Shown here: in pieces, positions 21,365 through 31,702 of the stretch
Layout: every line of letters starts with the position of its first letter
Numbering within the stretch: the first letter of the stretch is position 1
Source: Neofusicoccum parvum
Taxonomy: Eukaryota; Ascomycota; Dothideomycetes; Botryosphaeriales; Botryosphaeriaceae
Direction of reading: 5' to 3'
Length of the DNA stretch: 64,000 nucleotides
Assembly: GCA_020912385.1 (NCBI GenBank)
Contig: CP087211.1
Coordinates: 1,302,001 to 1,366,000, forward strand
Made by a program: the position numbers and the translations under genes
The notes under the pieces: generated by a model
Databases searched by the model: none
What the model was told of the DNA's origin: nothing
What the model saw: the letters and a program-made list of their open reading frames with translations, nothing else

Positions 21365-23800
21365 TTACTTCGCCTCCCCCCTCTGCGGCGCCCATCCCTT
21401 CAGCCATTCCCTCCCCTTCTGCAGGTCTCCTCCCTCAGCCTCCATAGCTGCCACACACCACTCCAATCCATACCCACCCTGCCCACTGACATCCCCCTCC
21501 GCAGCCATCATCTCCGCCATCCCTCGCCTGTTCTGACTTGATTCATCCGTGCAGAAGTGCAGCGGTGTCTCTGGCACCTGCCCTTCAATCACCTGTAGCT
21601 TTTCGAGGTGCGGCTTGATCAACGGCAGCGCCTCCTTCGACGACAAGCCCGCAGGCTCGATCCCCGCATTCTGGCGACCGGTCTTGCACATCTCGTTGCG
21701 GCACCAGCTCTTGCCGCAGCCGGACAGCAGCTGCGTGAGGTAGCGGCGCTCGACACGGCGGCGTAGCGCCTTTCCCTCTGGGTCATACATGCTGACGTAC
21801 AGCGGGCCGAAGCACACGCTGCAGAGCCCGATATCGTTTCCTGGGCCCTGGCCCATGCGCGTGCTGGCACGCGTGTCGCCCGTCTTGCTGGCACCATCCA
21901 GTGTGCGGCCGCAGTTGGCGTTGCGGCAAAGGCGCGGCGCGGGGCGGCTGAGCTTTTCGAACTCATGATGTTTCATGTGCGTTGACATGTCGCGGAGCCG
22001 GATGATCTTGTTGCAGAGGTGGCATTCGGTCGTGCGGCCGCCGTCGGCGAGCTCATGTGGCGTGAGGCCTGATAGAAGGGCTTCCGGATTTGGTTCATCT
22101 GGGTCGCCCTCTTGCGGCACTTCGAGGTGGCAGAATTGACAGAGGATATGCTTGCCGGGGCATACGGTTGTCTTGTGTTGTGCTAATTGAGAGAGAGAGG
22201 TGAAATTTCGGTTGCAGCTGTCGCAGGTGTGAGTATTGTGAAATAAGGCATCATGTTTCGAATGGCTGAGTGCTGTATTCCCGGAAAAGGTGTCGTGAGG
22301 GCAGTGCCAGTGATTCTGAAAGGCTTCGGAGCGCTTTTGGAAAACCTGGCCACAACCTTTGGGACAGACCACATTGTTCCGGAGACAGAAGTTTTCGTGG
22401 AGGAACAGCGTTCGTTGCGGGACCCACTGATGACAGTTTTTGCACTGTACATCATCCGGGTTTGGTGGTGTAGAATCCGTTGATGTTGCAGAGTCGGTAG
22501 GGGGTTCTCTGTCGTCGGCGGGATCGAATGGTGCGGCCCGAAGCTGGAAAGTTTTTGGAGATTTCTCGCCTGAGAAGTCCTCCGGAGAGTATGCGTGGAC
22601 GGATATCCACAAAGACTCTGCCTCTTCCAGCTCTACATTGGTGGGGCGTAGTCTCACTCGCTTGGGGTATTTGCTAGACACGTCCGCAAAGACATGCTCG
22701 TCGGCCCGCGGTTTCGTTCGCTGCCGGGGCCCGAATGGGCTCACGTAGAGATCAACCTCTTCGTCCTCGTCCACCCCGCTCAGCTCAATCTCTATGCCCT
22801 GGGCCCGGATCCAGGAAGGTAATTCGTAATCCACGTATTCGCCGTCCAGGACCTGACCTTGCTCAATCTTGAGCAAATCGAGCTTCCCACCTGCCGAGCT
22901 TCCTCCTGTTGTTCCGGGAGCCCTCTGCGCCTTTGCTGCGATCTTCTTTAAAGTCTCACGGGCCTGATCTTCGTTCAGAGCCTCGATATCCACCTCCAAA
23001 TCCGTGTCCACTACGCAAATGCCATCGTCCTCTGGCTTGAAGCCATCCACCAAAAACCTAAATTCCTCTTTCTTGCCTCCAGATCCGCGACCACCGGGTA
23101 TTACTAATATTTCTCCATTCGTCAAAGTCGTAAAATTCGCGCGCAGGTGTTGCTCCAGGAGTGATTTCCAGTCCTTCGGGTCATAGCCGGCCTCTAACGG
23201 GCGCAGCTTCACGAATGTGCCTTTTGGCAGTTGTTTCGCATGCACGGTAATCCGCGGTCTCTCCGTTCCGTTTATCGCGACTTCCCCCACTCCATTTGCC
23301 ATTGCCGTGTCTTCATCGCTGGCATTGCCGCTCGAAGTATTGCTGTCATCTCCACCCTCCGGCTCAAGGCCAAGGGACTGCCTCAGGAATTTACTAAGCA
23401 CGACCTCGCCCTCGTCTGCGGAGAATTCCCTGATACCAGCATATATTGCCTTGCCATTTTCGGGGTTGACCAGACGGAAGGTGAGAGGATGTGGTAGTTG
23501 CTGCACTCGGTCTTGGTATTGCAGCTCGCGCGCGTGACGTTCGGCGGCGAAGGTGTGCGGGTTGAACGGGTCGAAGGTCGAGGTGTGCGCTTGGTTCGAG
23601 GAGGACTGAGCTGACACTACTGGCGCAGCGGCCAGCAGCTGTTCGAGGGCGGAGGGTGGGAGCAGCAGCTTGTCGCCGGGGAGCTGCCGCGCTTTCGAGG
23701 GTGCCGCGACGTCGAACTGCGCGGACCACTGCAGAGGAGCGGGTTCTGCGGGGTCGGAAGCCATGTTTGAGGCGGGTGATGGGGAAGGAGAGGCGCGCAA
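21365..23800 (-). CDS. UFD1-domain protein with C-terminal zinc fingers
   Basis: Single-exon 811-aa frame; a second in-frame Met at 23764 (MASDPAEP) could be the true start. Residues 20-310 resemble the UFD1 (Cdc48 cofactor) double-psi-barrel region: QLPGDKLLLPPSALEQLL, LTFRLVN, ITVHAKQLPKGTFVKLRPLE, LEQHLRANFTTLTNGEILVI and EDDGICVVDTDLEVDIE. From about residue 448 there is a chain of Cys/His zinc-binding modules of TRAF-type or C2H2 spacing: CKNCHQWVPQRTLFLHENFC, CPKGCGQVF, CDSCNRNFTSLSQLAQH and CHLCNKIIRLRDMSTHMKHH. The C-terminal 60 residues look UBA-like (GYGLEWCVAAMEAEGGDLQKG). A role in ubiquitin-chain recognition with Cdc48/p97 is likely. It is longer than canonical Ufd1, so it is a Ufd1-like fusion rather than Ufd1 itself. 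Confidence 0.85.
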   Translation of the reverse strand: MRASPSPSPASNMASDPAEPAPLQWSAQFDVAAPSKARQLPGDKLLLPPSALEQLLAAAPVVSAQSSSNQAHTSTFDPFNPHTFAAERHARELQYQDRVQQLPHPLTFRLVNPENGKAIYAGIREFSADEGEVVLSKFLRQSLGLEPEGGDDSNTSSGNASDEDTAMANGVGEVAINGTERPRITVHAKQLPKGTFVKLRPLEAGYDPKDWKSLLEQHLRANFTTLTNGEILVIPGGRGSGGKKEEFRFLVDGFKPEDDGICVVDTDLEVDIEALNEDQARETLKKIAAKAQRAPGTTGGSSAGGKLDLLKIEQGQVLDGEYVDYELPSWIRAQGIEIELSGVDEDEEVDLYVSPFGPRQRTKPRADEHVFADVSSKYPKRVRLRPTNVELEEAESLWISVHAYSPEDFSGEKSPKTFQLRAAPFDPADDREPPTDSATSTDSTPPNPDDVQCKNCHQWVPQRTLFLHENFCLRNNVVCPKGCGQVFQKRSEAFQNHWHCPHDTFSGNTALSHSKHDALFHNTHTCDSCNRNFTSLSQLAQHKTTVCPGKHILCQFCHLEVPQEGDPDEPNPEALLSGLTPHELADGGRTTECHLCNKIIRLRDMSTHMKHHEFEKLSRPAPRLCRNANCGRTLDGASKTGDTRASTRMGQGPGNDIGLCSVCFGPLYVSMYDPEGKALRRRVERRYLTQLLSGCGKSWCRNEMCKTGRQNAGIEPAGLSSKEALPLIKPHLEKLQVIEGQVPETPLHFCTDESSQNRRGMAEMMAAEGDVSGQGGYGLEWCVAAMEAEGGDLQKGREWLKGWAPQRGEAK

Positions 23801-24180
23801 AGAAGCGCAAGAAGTAAAAAGGAGGGAGGTGCTCAGGCGCGACGGTAACTTCTCGAAGCTGCAATTGTAAGCAGCGCAGGCGAAAGCACGCGGGCCGCCG
23901 CGGTGACGCAGGCGCCACAGCTCCGATAAGATTGCGGACCGCCGATGCGCTAGACCCAGACAGGCAATATGTGTGGCTTGCGCGCCAGCTCGAATGCCAT
24001 GACAGCATGGCTTGACATGATTGATGGCCGGTCGAACGACTCACTCCCGCGCTGCATGCGGTAGCTGCGCGCCGTCGCATATATTCGCCCCCCTCCCGCG
24101 CTCCTCCTCCGTCCTCCCAACAGTTTCCCCTTCTCCAAAGCCCTTCCACTCGCGTCTGCGCCTCACCCAGCATTCCTTCA
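23801..24180. promoter_or_regulatory. Shared divergent promoter of UFD1-like and F-box genes
   Basis: 380 bp separate the divergent start codons of two genes that both look ubiquitin-related. The F-box side carries a C/T-rich leader (CCCCCCTCCCGCGCTCCTCCTCC) typical of ascomycete housekeeping promoters. Confidence 0.5.
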
Positions 24181-25533
24181 ATGGCTCCATCTGCGGATGC
24201 TGCCACACCTCTCACGCTTCATGACCTGCTGAGCAACTCGCTCTTACTCCGCCAAATCTCGCCCTACCTCCCAACGGCCTCGATCTTCGCCCTCGCGCGC
24301 GCGAACAAGGCTTTCTACGCCCTCGTCCACCATTCCCCCGACGTCTTCCGCTACCTCGACCTCTCGAGCGTCAAGTCGGCCGTCATCCCGAACAATGCGC
24401 CACTCGACCGCGGCGGCAACACCTGGCGCGCCGAGCGCATGGACGAGGCGCTGACCGAGGACGAGTTCTACTCCGGGCCCCTCCTGGGCATATTCTCCAG
24501 GCTCGCGAGGAAGGACATCCTGCAGCATGTGCACACGCTGGTGTTGGACGGGCTGAGCGTGCCGGCGGACCTGGTGCGCGAGATCGTGGCCGAGGACCGC
24601 TTCAGCGTGCGCATCCTGTCGATCCGCGAGGCGGAGCACCTCAACGAGCGCAAGCTGCAGCAGGTGCTGCGGTACGCGGTGCGCCCCACCCGTCCCGCCG
24701 GGACGCCGCGCCTGAAGGGCCTCTACGTCTTCGGCGCAAAAGAACCCGGTCCTGTGACGGAGCCGGTGTCAAAGAAGCAGCGGAGCCCACCCCGGACGCC
24801 CGGCGGCGTCATGACTTCTCTTGGCGCGCAGATCGGAGCGGAGTGGAACCAGCGTTCCAGCGACGCCTTGTCGTCGGCGCTGGCGCGCTCGGAGCATCAC
24901 AAGTGGTATCAGTCTGCGGGGCGCGTGTTGCACAAGCGCCCGTCGGCGGAGTGGGCGGAGACGCTCAAGGCGTGCGAGGGCATCATCTTCTTCGACGCCG
25001 TCCTATGCAGGGGGCCGCGCCATGACATCGCCGCCGCGCAGGCGGAAAATGGATCCCCGCACTCCTACCTGGCACCTGCAGTTGCCAGCATCGCCCTGGG
25101 GCCATCCGGCTGCCAGAGCTGCCACAGCTGTCCTGAAGGACCTGCCGCTTTTGGAAGCTCTCCAGCACATCACCTACCATTGCTGAGCCCACCGCCATTG
25201 CATTCATCCACTGTCAGGTCTGCTCAGAAGCCATCCATGCATCCAGGCAATACGCCACCCAAGTTGATTGTTCGGTGTGAAGAGTGCCTCCGTGGTCGCT
25301 GGTGTGAGCGCTGCAATAAGTGGTGGGACGAGCAGTGCTACGCTGGGAGTGCAAGTCATGGCACTGCCAACAGCTCTACGCTCACCGCCATGCAGCAGAC
25401 CGAGGCCCTCCAGGATATGGCAGCCGAGGGCCAGACTCCCAAAGATATCAAGGTACATATGGGCCTCTGCACCGCACACTGCCTAGTCGAGGAGATGATG
25501 TCAGGGGCCGGGAGCGCTGGTATGTGGGGATGA
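24181..25533 (+). CDS. F-box-like protein with Cys-rich C-terminus
   Basis: A 450-aa continuous frame. The N-terminus (LHDLLSNSLLLRQISPYLPTAS, then FALARANKAFYALVHHS) resembles an F-box, which would recruit Skp1 in an SCF ubiquitin ligase. An LxxL-rich middle follows (VHTLVLDGLSV, RILSIREAEHLNERKLQQVL). The C-terminal part has Cys pairs likely to bind zinc: CQSCHSC, CEECLRGRWCERCNKWW, then GLCTAHCLVEEMM. The frame stops at MWG-TGA. An in-frame donor, AAG|GTACAT at 25453, would instead link residue 424 to the zinc-binding exons listed next. The gene diverges from the UFD1-domain gene, which suggests shared control. The substrate is unknown. Confidence 0.78.
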   Translation: MAPSADAATPLTLHDLLSNSLLLRQISPYLPTASIFALARANKAFYALVHHSPDVFRYLDLSSVKSAVIPNNAPLDRGGNTWRAERMDEALTEDEFYSGPLLGIFSRLARKDILQHVHTLVLDGLSVPADLVREIVAEDRFSVRILSIREAEHLNERKLQQVLRYAVRPTRPAGTPRLKGLYVFGAKEPGPVTEPVSKKQRSPPRTPGGVMTSLGAQIGAEWNQRSSDALSSALARSEHHKWYQSAGRVLHKRPSAEWAETLKACEGIIFFDAVLCRGPRHDIAAAQAENGSPHSYLAPAVASIALGPSGCQSCHSCPEGPAAFGSSPAHHLPLLSPPPLHSSTVRSAQKPSMHPGNTPPKLIVRCEECLRGRWCERCNKWWDEQCYAGSASHGTANSSTLTAMQQTEALQDMAAEGQTPKDIKVHMGLCTAHCLVEEMMSGAGSAGMWG

Positions 25534-25719
25534 AGAGGTAAAAAAAAAAGAGAGAGAGGATAAAGACCCGCATCAACAATTACCCACCAGGGAAACAACA
25601 AACGAAAAGGGAAAAAACGGGTACACCAAAGCAGCGCTCAAGATCTCGGCCCCGGCACTCAGAGGTATGTTCTGGAAGTGGTCTCTGACCTGGAGTAGCT
25701 GACACGACTGTGAACCTAG

Positions 25720-26087
25720 ATCGGCGTGAAGCGCGAATGCTTTGGCTGCGGTCCAACTGTACGTGTGGCATCCACCACTACCACCGTCTCTGCCATCTTC
25801 CCATCTTGTCACTGCTATTTTTCCTTTTTGAATGTTTCTGACTGACATCGCGCGTGTCACCTACACAGTGCGCTGAGTGCAAAGCCCTGTTCATCCGCGC
25901 CTGCCGCACCTGCCGCAACGAGTATTGCATCATCGATAACGACGGCTCATCCGCTATCGCTGTATGATCTTTCTTCCCTCTACGGATGTGATTTCTTGTT
26001 TTTTTCTTGAGTTCTTGATCTGATACCCGCGCTCTGCAGTGCGACTGGTGCAACTACAGCGGCCGCCGGACGAGGGAGCTGTACTGA
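25720..26087 (+). CDS. Zinc-binding tail exons, probable alternative C-terminus of F-box gene
   Basis: Three short open segments, 25720..25758, 25869..25961 and 26040..26087, join in phase 0 with good GT-AG borders. They read IGVKRECFGCGPT, then CAECKALFIRACRTCRNEYC plus IIDNDGSSAIA, then CDWCNYSGRRTRELY and a stop. The regular CxxC spacing is zinc-finger-like and the three joins are mutually consistent, so this is very probably real coding sequence. There is no start codon of its own. The upstream F-box frame stops at 25533. Only a phase-0 donor can enter 25720, and AAG|GTACAT at 25453 fits, giving a 267-bp intron. This could be a splice isoform or the main product. Confidence 0.55.
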
Positions 26088-27374
26088 GAGATTGCTCAGT
26101 ACAGCGTCTCTCCTTGCATCAAAAACGGAACTATGCTCTAACCAGGAGTTTGGAACGGAACCAAATTGGCGCCAAAAAGAGAAAGATAAGACATGGTAGG
26201 CAAAGCGGGGCGACGGGCGCATAGCATGGCTAGCGTGGTTTCTTTTTGATTCTCTTCTCTTTTTCACGTTCTCCCGGGTTTCTTTTTGAGCGACACCTGG
26301 CTATCATTGGGTATTGGTTGGTTACACTACCCTCTTAAGGCAAAGCATCTCCTCTCTTGGTTTTCGGTTGGCATAGGCAAGAGAACCTACCACCTCCACC
26401 TCTTCGTAGTAGAAGATATCCATCTCCAAATCCCCACTCTCGTCAGCAAGAGATTTATTTTGAGTTGGACCGGCGTTTCGGCAATGGCTATACCAGAATC
26501 TGATGTCAACCATCAAACACAAGAGCGACATGCACATGCTGCTGGATGGAAGATTTTCGCTTTGCAAGCTGCTCGTTGCAGCCAATTTTTCGTCTACTTG
26601 GTGCGTGCCTGATTCGACACCACGGCTCCTTCTAGCCAAAGCCTAAGCCCTCCCCCACCATGCCTTGCGGCAGTGTTGCCGTCAACTCAATCTGAGAAGC
26701 GGCCAGTCTAGTATACATCGACCCCTTTCCACAACTGATTCGAGAGCCCGTCCCTCATGTTCCAGATGCGAGCGCGAAAAAAGTAGGGTTATCAGAGTCG
26801 ACGTTGTAAAGGAAACTGAACACAAAGGAGGTCCTTCGTAACGTGGATTGATAGAGTGAGAAACCGGAAATAGAAAGAGGATGAGCAATAAAGGGCAAAC
26901 CATCAAAAAGAAACCTGCAGCTCTTTCCAGTGTCAATTTTGTTCAAACTTCCTGGGCTTGCTTTGGCTCGTGCTTCTTGCAAATTAGACTAAGAAAGTCC
27001 GCAAATGTGATCAAAGTCAGTCCTCTGCTTGATGAGAGAAAAGCAGAATGAGTCTACGGTCGTGTGCGCGGGTGCATCTTTGGTGAACTCCATTAGACCC
27101 GCCGCCGGAACGCCATGCTATGCCAGAACCGCAAAATAATTTTTTTTGTGTTGATGTGGATTTGTTGATTTGAAATCCCGGGTATCGGTTTCGCAAGACT
27201 GGAGAAGTCCATGATTGGTGGCCCGCTTGAAGAAATATTGAAGAAGGAAAGTGGTCCGTAGCTCGAAGGCTATGAGAGTTCGATAGAATGGAAACTGGAA
27301 GTGCTCATGTACTGTTGGAGTCCATGCGCTTGAAACGAGGGGATTCCCTTTCCACCCGTGGAAGAGGTCGTCAT
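26088..27374. other. Intergenic between convergent genes
   Basis: 1.29 kb between the F-box tail exons and the TFIIB 3' end. Only short open frames with no recognisable content. Confidence 0.55.
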
Positions 27375-28442
27375 TTAGGTAGCTGGAAGCTTGTCGACCT
27401 TGAGGCCCTTCTCCTTGACCCACTCCGGGTTGAGGAGCTTATCCTTGTCTTGATACAGGAGCTTGTAGGCAGTCCGGATGGTACCATCGCTCACACCCGC
27501 GACAGGCGCAATCTCTTTCGCCGTCAAGGGCTGCTCGACTAGGTAGCTAATCATGTAGATGCAAGCAGCGCATGCGGAGAGAGGCGAGCGACCGGCCAGG
27601 CACCCATGCCTCACCATCTCCTCGGCAAGCCTCTGAGCCAGCATCTGCACCCGGTTGTCCAAGCCAAGAGCATTGCAGTAGCGCGCACATAGTTCTGGGG
27701 GCGAGGTGGCTTCTTTGGACTTGTAAGCGTCACCTGCCATGACCATACCGCCGGTCGTGACAACCGTACCGGACTTGTTCTGCTTGTTGAAGAACCCGTC
27801 CAGTAACTTGAAGATGCGGCCGATTTCCTTTTTCGAAACGCCCGTCAACTCGTGCAGTTCGCGGAAGGAACGACCCTGTTGAGCCTGACGGCAAGCTAGG
27901 AACAGGCAGCCGGCGACGATGGTGTCGAGCGCCTTGCCCTTGAACAGCTTCGAGTCGTCTGTCATCTTGTACATGTGCTTGGCAGTATCGCTAACAGTAT
28001 GCGGGAGAAGCCAACGGTCGCACCACTGGCCGATCAGTTTGTACGCCTGCATAAGCGACTTGTTGCTCTTATCGGTGCCCGACTTGTTTTGCGCGCGATT
28101 GAGCTCCCGGCTCTTCGCACCATCCGTGTAGGAGATGTTTGTCGCCAGCTGCGAGCCGTTGAGCAGCGGATTGGCGGCATCACCGACACGCGAGGGGTCG
28201 TCACCGTTCTGATCGTCGTTCGAGAAGGTTCGCCACTCGGAACGAGTGTCGACAACGCGAGCAGACAGAACCAGCCCACAGGATCCGCAGACAGTGTCAC
28301 CGCTAGAGAACTCCTCGACCAGGTTCGGAGGAGATTCCTTGCAGTCGGGGCAGATCATGTGGATGTTGAAGTTGTCCACATACTCGTCCTCTTGCTTCAT
28401 GCTGTTCTCCATCGGACGCACTTCACCCGGAGAGAGAGCCAT
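27375..28442 (-). CDS. SUA7: Transcription initiation factor TFIIB
   Basis: A 355-aa intronless frame. The start is set at MALSPGEVRP because it gives the usual TFIIB length; the same frame is open upstream to 28826 but that part is Arg/Pro-rich and unlike TFIIB. The N-terminal zinc ribbon is CPDC (31-34) and CGSC (52-55), followed by the B-finger/reader region WRTFSNDDQNGDDPSRVG. Two cyclin-like repeats follow: KHMYKMTDDSKLFKGKALD with CLFLACRQAQQGRSFRELHE and GVSKKEIGRIFKLL, and later LAEEMVRHGCLAGRSPLSAC with PLTAKEIAPVAGVSDGTIR. The protein bridges TBP-bound promoter DNA and RNA polymerase II in the nucleus. It diverges from the ATP synthase subunit h gene. Confidence 0.96.
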   Translation of the reverse strand: MALSPGEVRPMENSMKQEDEYVDNFNIHMICPDCKESPPNLVEEFSSGDTVCGSCGLVLSARVVDTRSEWRTFSNDDQNGDDPSRVGDAANPLLNGSQLATNISYTDGAKSRELNRAQNKSGTDKSNKSLMQAYKLIGQWCDRWLLPHTVSDTAKHMYKMTDDSKLFKGKALDTIVAGCLFLACRQAQQGRSFRELHELTGVSKKEIGRIFKLLDGFFNKQNKSGTVVTTGGMVMAGDAYKSKEATSPPELCARYCNALGLDNRVQMLAQRLAEEMVRHGCLAGRSPLSACAACIYMISYLVEQPLTAKEIAPVAGVSDGTIRTAYKLLYQDKDKLLNPEWVKEKGLKVDKLPAT

Positions 28443-29114
28443 GACGAGCGATGGAGTAGACAGGCGCTTCGGGAGGACTTGCTCCAGCGTAAGCTGTCGC
28501 TTCGGAGCCGGCGGCGGGACTGCGACCGGAGCTGCTTCGCTATGGCGCAAGAGCGAACGTGGTCGTCGGTTTGCGAGGCGACGTCTCCCGCGTCTATTAG
28601 GCACCGGCGGAGGGGTGAAGCGCGGATAGCTCTCCTTGTGCAGGAGCTGTTGAAAGCCTCGCTTCCAGCGGCGTAGACGACGGGGTGGTACGGTCGTGTC
28701 GGAGTCGACACCTACGGACGGGCAGGGTACGTTGCGGTCGAGGACAAGGAAGAGAAGTGGTGAGGATCCGGAGGCAACACGCATAACGGCGCGCGGACTT
28801 GGCGGCTGAGTCATCCTCGGACTCATGCACGTGAGCTTGGATTTGTAAAGCGTAGCGGGCTGGAAAGAGATTGGCTCGGCGTTGAGGAAGAGCGGAGGGT
28901 TTTGGTTCTGTCATCTTGAGGAAGGCTGGAGAAGCTGCAGTTGTGAAAGCTATGCTATTGTGACCGCGCTGTTCACGTCGAGCAGACGGCGCGGTGCTGT
29001 TTGGAAGAGGTGAGGCGCACGGATCAACGGCGCGAAGGAAGTTCAACTTCACCCTCCGGCATCGCCTCGACGACGGAGCTCCATCAAGAGAAGCATCACC
29101 ACCCCCGCGCCATC
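28443..29114. promoter_or_regulatory. Divergent promoter region, TFIIB / ATP synthase subunit h
   Basis: 672 bp between two divergent housekeeping genes. Part probably forms the TFIIB 5' leader, because the TFIIB frame stays open here without conserved content. A pyrimidine-rich stretch sits just before the subunit h start. Confidence 0.5.
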
Positions 29115-29601
29115 ATGCTTGCTCAGACAATCCGGGCTTCTGTGAGTACAGTTGCGCCTGCTACCGCTGAATTCGATGCTGACGACGCGCCCAGCGCCTT
29201 TCCGTCGGCCGTCTGGCCCAGCGCAATGCCGTCATGGCGCGCCGCACCTACCTCACGCCTACGGCCGTCCGTCAAGGTATATTGATCCTCAATTCGCATC
29301 GTGCCATCACGAATGGCTGACAGCGGCATCAATTGCAGCCGACCTCGTCCAGGACATGTACCTGCGCGAGCTGAAGAACTACAAGCCTACGCCCGTCAAG
29401 CCCACCGATGCCGAGGGTCAGGTCCAGAAGTTCGCCATCCCCAAGCCCCCCACCTCGCCCGAGGAGAGCGACCTTGCCAGCGACCTGAAGGAGTACGAGA
29501 CCCAGCAGCCCGAGGTTGAGGGTCAGGCCGCGGGCGAGACCTCAGCGGTGGAGGAGGACTGGTTCGAGGAGGAGGAAGAGGCGCCCGCTGCTGCCCACTA
29601 G
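29115..29601 (+). CDS. ATP14: Mitochondrial F1Fo-ATP synthase subunit h
   Basis: Three exons, 29115..29141, 29195..29276 and 29339..29601 (introns 53 and 62 bp), give 123 aa. The N-terminus is a mitochondrial presequence (MLAQTIRASRLSVGRLAQR, then ARRTYLTPTAVRQ). The mature part begins DLVQDMYLRELKNYKPTPVK, the recognisable core of fungal subunit h, and ends in a strongly acidic tail (EEDWFEEEEEA). In yeast this subunit belongs to the Fo/peripheral-stalk region of complex V. The first exon encodes only nine residues, so the start depends on the GTGAGT donor at 29142. Confidence 0.87.
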
Positions 29602-31702
29602 GTGCCGGAATAATCGATTGTACAAAAATACTCCGCCGACCGTCTCATAACGCAATTGAGGCAGTGACTCTCGGTCAGGAAGCTCTTCCAGCGCTCGATT
29701 AGGTTATTTAACTGGTCAATTTCCTTCCTCCATAAGAATCCAATCCGCAGCTAGACTTCTGCGTAAAGAGAGTTCTCAAGAAGCATTTACATGATGTATC
29801 CTTGACGTCAGCTGCAGTGTCATCTCCGCCCTTTCCACCGCCGAGACAGTGCAGTGCCGTAGGCTGGTACGAGGTCGGTTCGCGAAGTATTGCAACAAGT
29901 TTTCACGCAGTGAGCTGGAGCATTCATCTGGATGGGTTTTGTGTTTCTCTCGCTCCTCATTTACGTCCAGGCGAATGCTTTCACTGTCCATGAAGGTGTG
30001 CGCGTGTTGCACCACTTCCCGAACCGACCTCGTAGGACTGCCGCTTAGGGCGCTCTAGGGGAGACAGTGCGCTTCAATCCCGACACCAATATTTCGGTTC
30101 TGAGCGTGCATGGGACATGTCGCTTCTGAAAACAACAGGGGTAGCAATGGCTTCATCTGTATGTACCGCGTTCCCGAGACTTAGACGCGCGCAGTGTCGC
30201 GGCCGCTGGCGGGGTCCAAGGACGCCTACTACTGTGCGGCCTGCGCGATCAGCGGCGCAGGAGAGAGAGCAGTGGTGGGCCGGAGCAATTTCCGTGGAAT
30301 ATTCCACGGCCCTGATCGAGATTCTGCTTCGTCTAAGTTGGTGATCTTCATCCTCTTATATGCAGCGGGCAGGATCACCAGCGCGCTCCTGGGCAACAGC
30401 CGCAAGCCACAGCGACCCGAAGCGCTGACACCAACGTGGCAGGCTTGTGGGCTGGTTGCGCCAGGCTGCGCGCGGCTTGGCCTCTGGGTGTCGTGACGAC
30501 GAACCGTGCCTTGGAACTCGTATCGTGCGCCTCCGCCCGCCAAAACCTTAATGCCAGGGCTGGGAGCTCGCAGTCGTCCGCCGGCGCCGAGCTGCTGGGC
30601 ATCCTGAAATCTCGAAAACTACGCAATCGCCCTCGCGCTGGCCGGAAAGGTTGCCGGCTGAGCTGAGCGCACAGCCGAGCGGCCGGAGCGCAGTGCTGCT
30701 GCACACAACAATTTCTCTCTTGGCCCCTAGCCCCGAACGAGCGGGCCGCAGCGATGGCGACCGGCACAGCGCGCGACACGGGTATAGGGGAAGGGAAGGG
30801 CGCCTTGAGCGGCGGTGCGGCTGCGACGCTGCAGGCGTGACTCGCCCTCGATGGCGGTGGCCGCAAATACGGCGCTGGACGGCTGCGGCAGCGTAGATCG
30901 CTAGGCGAGGCAGCGCTCACGATTCGCCGCAGCGGCGCGGCGGGCCAAGAGGAAGCCAAAAATAATGTTGCTGCGCAGGCTGCACGCTCCTACTGGCCAG
31001 CGCTGCGCTAAGGGTCCGCCGACCGCGCGCGGGCAGTGGGATCTTGAACGCCGCCCGTGTTGTCTGTGACGACAGGGTGAGGAGCCCGCCTCCAGCCAAT
31101 TTGCGCTTTTGTTTCAACCAACCTCCAGCTGCTATCGCGCCAACGTCCGCCTTCCCACGGCGCTCTCTCCACAATCGCTCGCCGTGCTGGCCCGCTGCGC
31201 CCGCGACCCTCGTTCCTCCCCACCACCGCTCGCTCCACGCCCTTCTCCTAGCTCGTAGCTATCTCACACCGCGCGCCGTCCCCCAGACCCACCACCGCGT
31301 GAGCCACCCCAGCCCCAGCTCCTCCCAGGCAGCCAGCTCTCCCGCGCGTGCGCAGCCTGTCTTTTCCTCTTCGCAACCCTGCGGGTTCCCTTTATCTCGA
31401 GCAGCGGCCAACCCTGAACGCGCGGCAGCCCCAGCCTGTGCCTCACTCTCGACCTGCGCCGTCCGCCGACGATCTTCAGGCGCATCGCGCGGATCCCTGC
31501 TTGCCCAGCTCTGCCGCTGCGCTCCAAATCTTTCCTTCGTGCCTTCTGGGAAGCCCCGGGCGGGGATCACCCATCGTTATCAGCTTGCCTGCTCTTGTCG
31601 CCGGATGATGGGGAGTTGGAGCTAGCTCGTGTCTGAGACCTGCAACTGCGCACCGAGCCGCATTCCTCCAGAGCATTCCATATCGATAGGTATCGTTGCA
31701 CA
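29602..31702. other. Intergenic and probable long 5' leader, 2.1 kb
   Basis: The 3' part (about 31050-31700) is C/T-rich with a 193-codon open frame that is Pro/Ser/Ala-rich and unlike a known protein; it is probably the 5' leader of the DUF1765 gene. The 5' part (29.6-30.9 kb) has only short frames. No gene is supported. Confidence 0.5.

Noticed and set aside
28443..28826. N-terminal extension of TFIIB by 128 codons
   Set aside because: The frame is open but Arg/Pro-rich and unlike TFIIB; starting at 28442 gives the usual family length and N-terminus.
31044..31625. 193-codon frame upstream of the DUF1765 gene
   Set aside because: Pro/Ser/Ala-rich text over C/T-rich DNA, more like a 5' leader than a protein.
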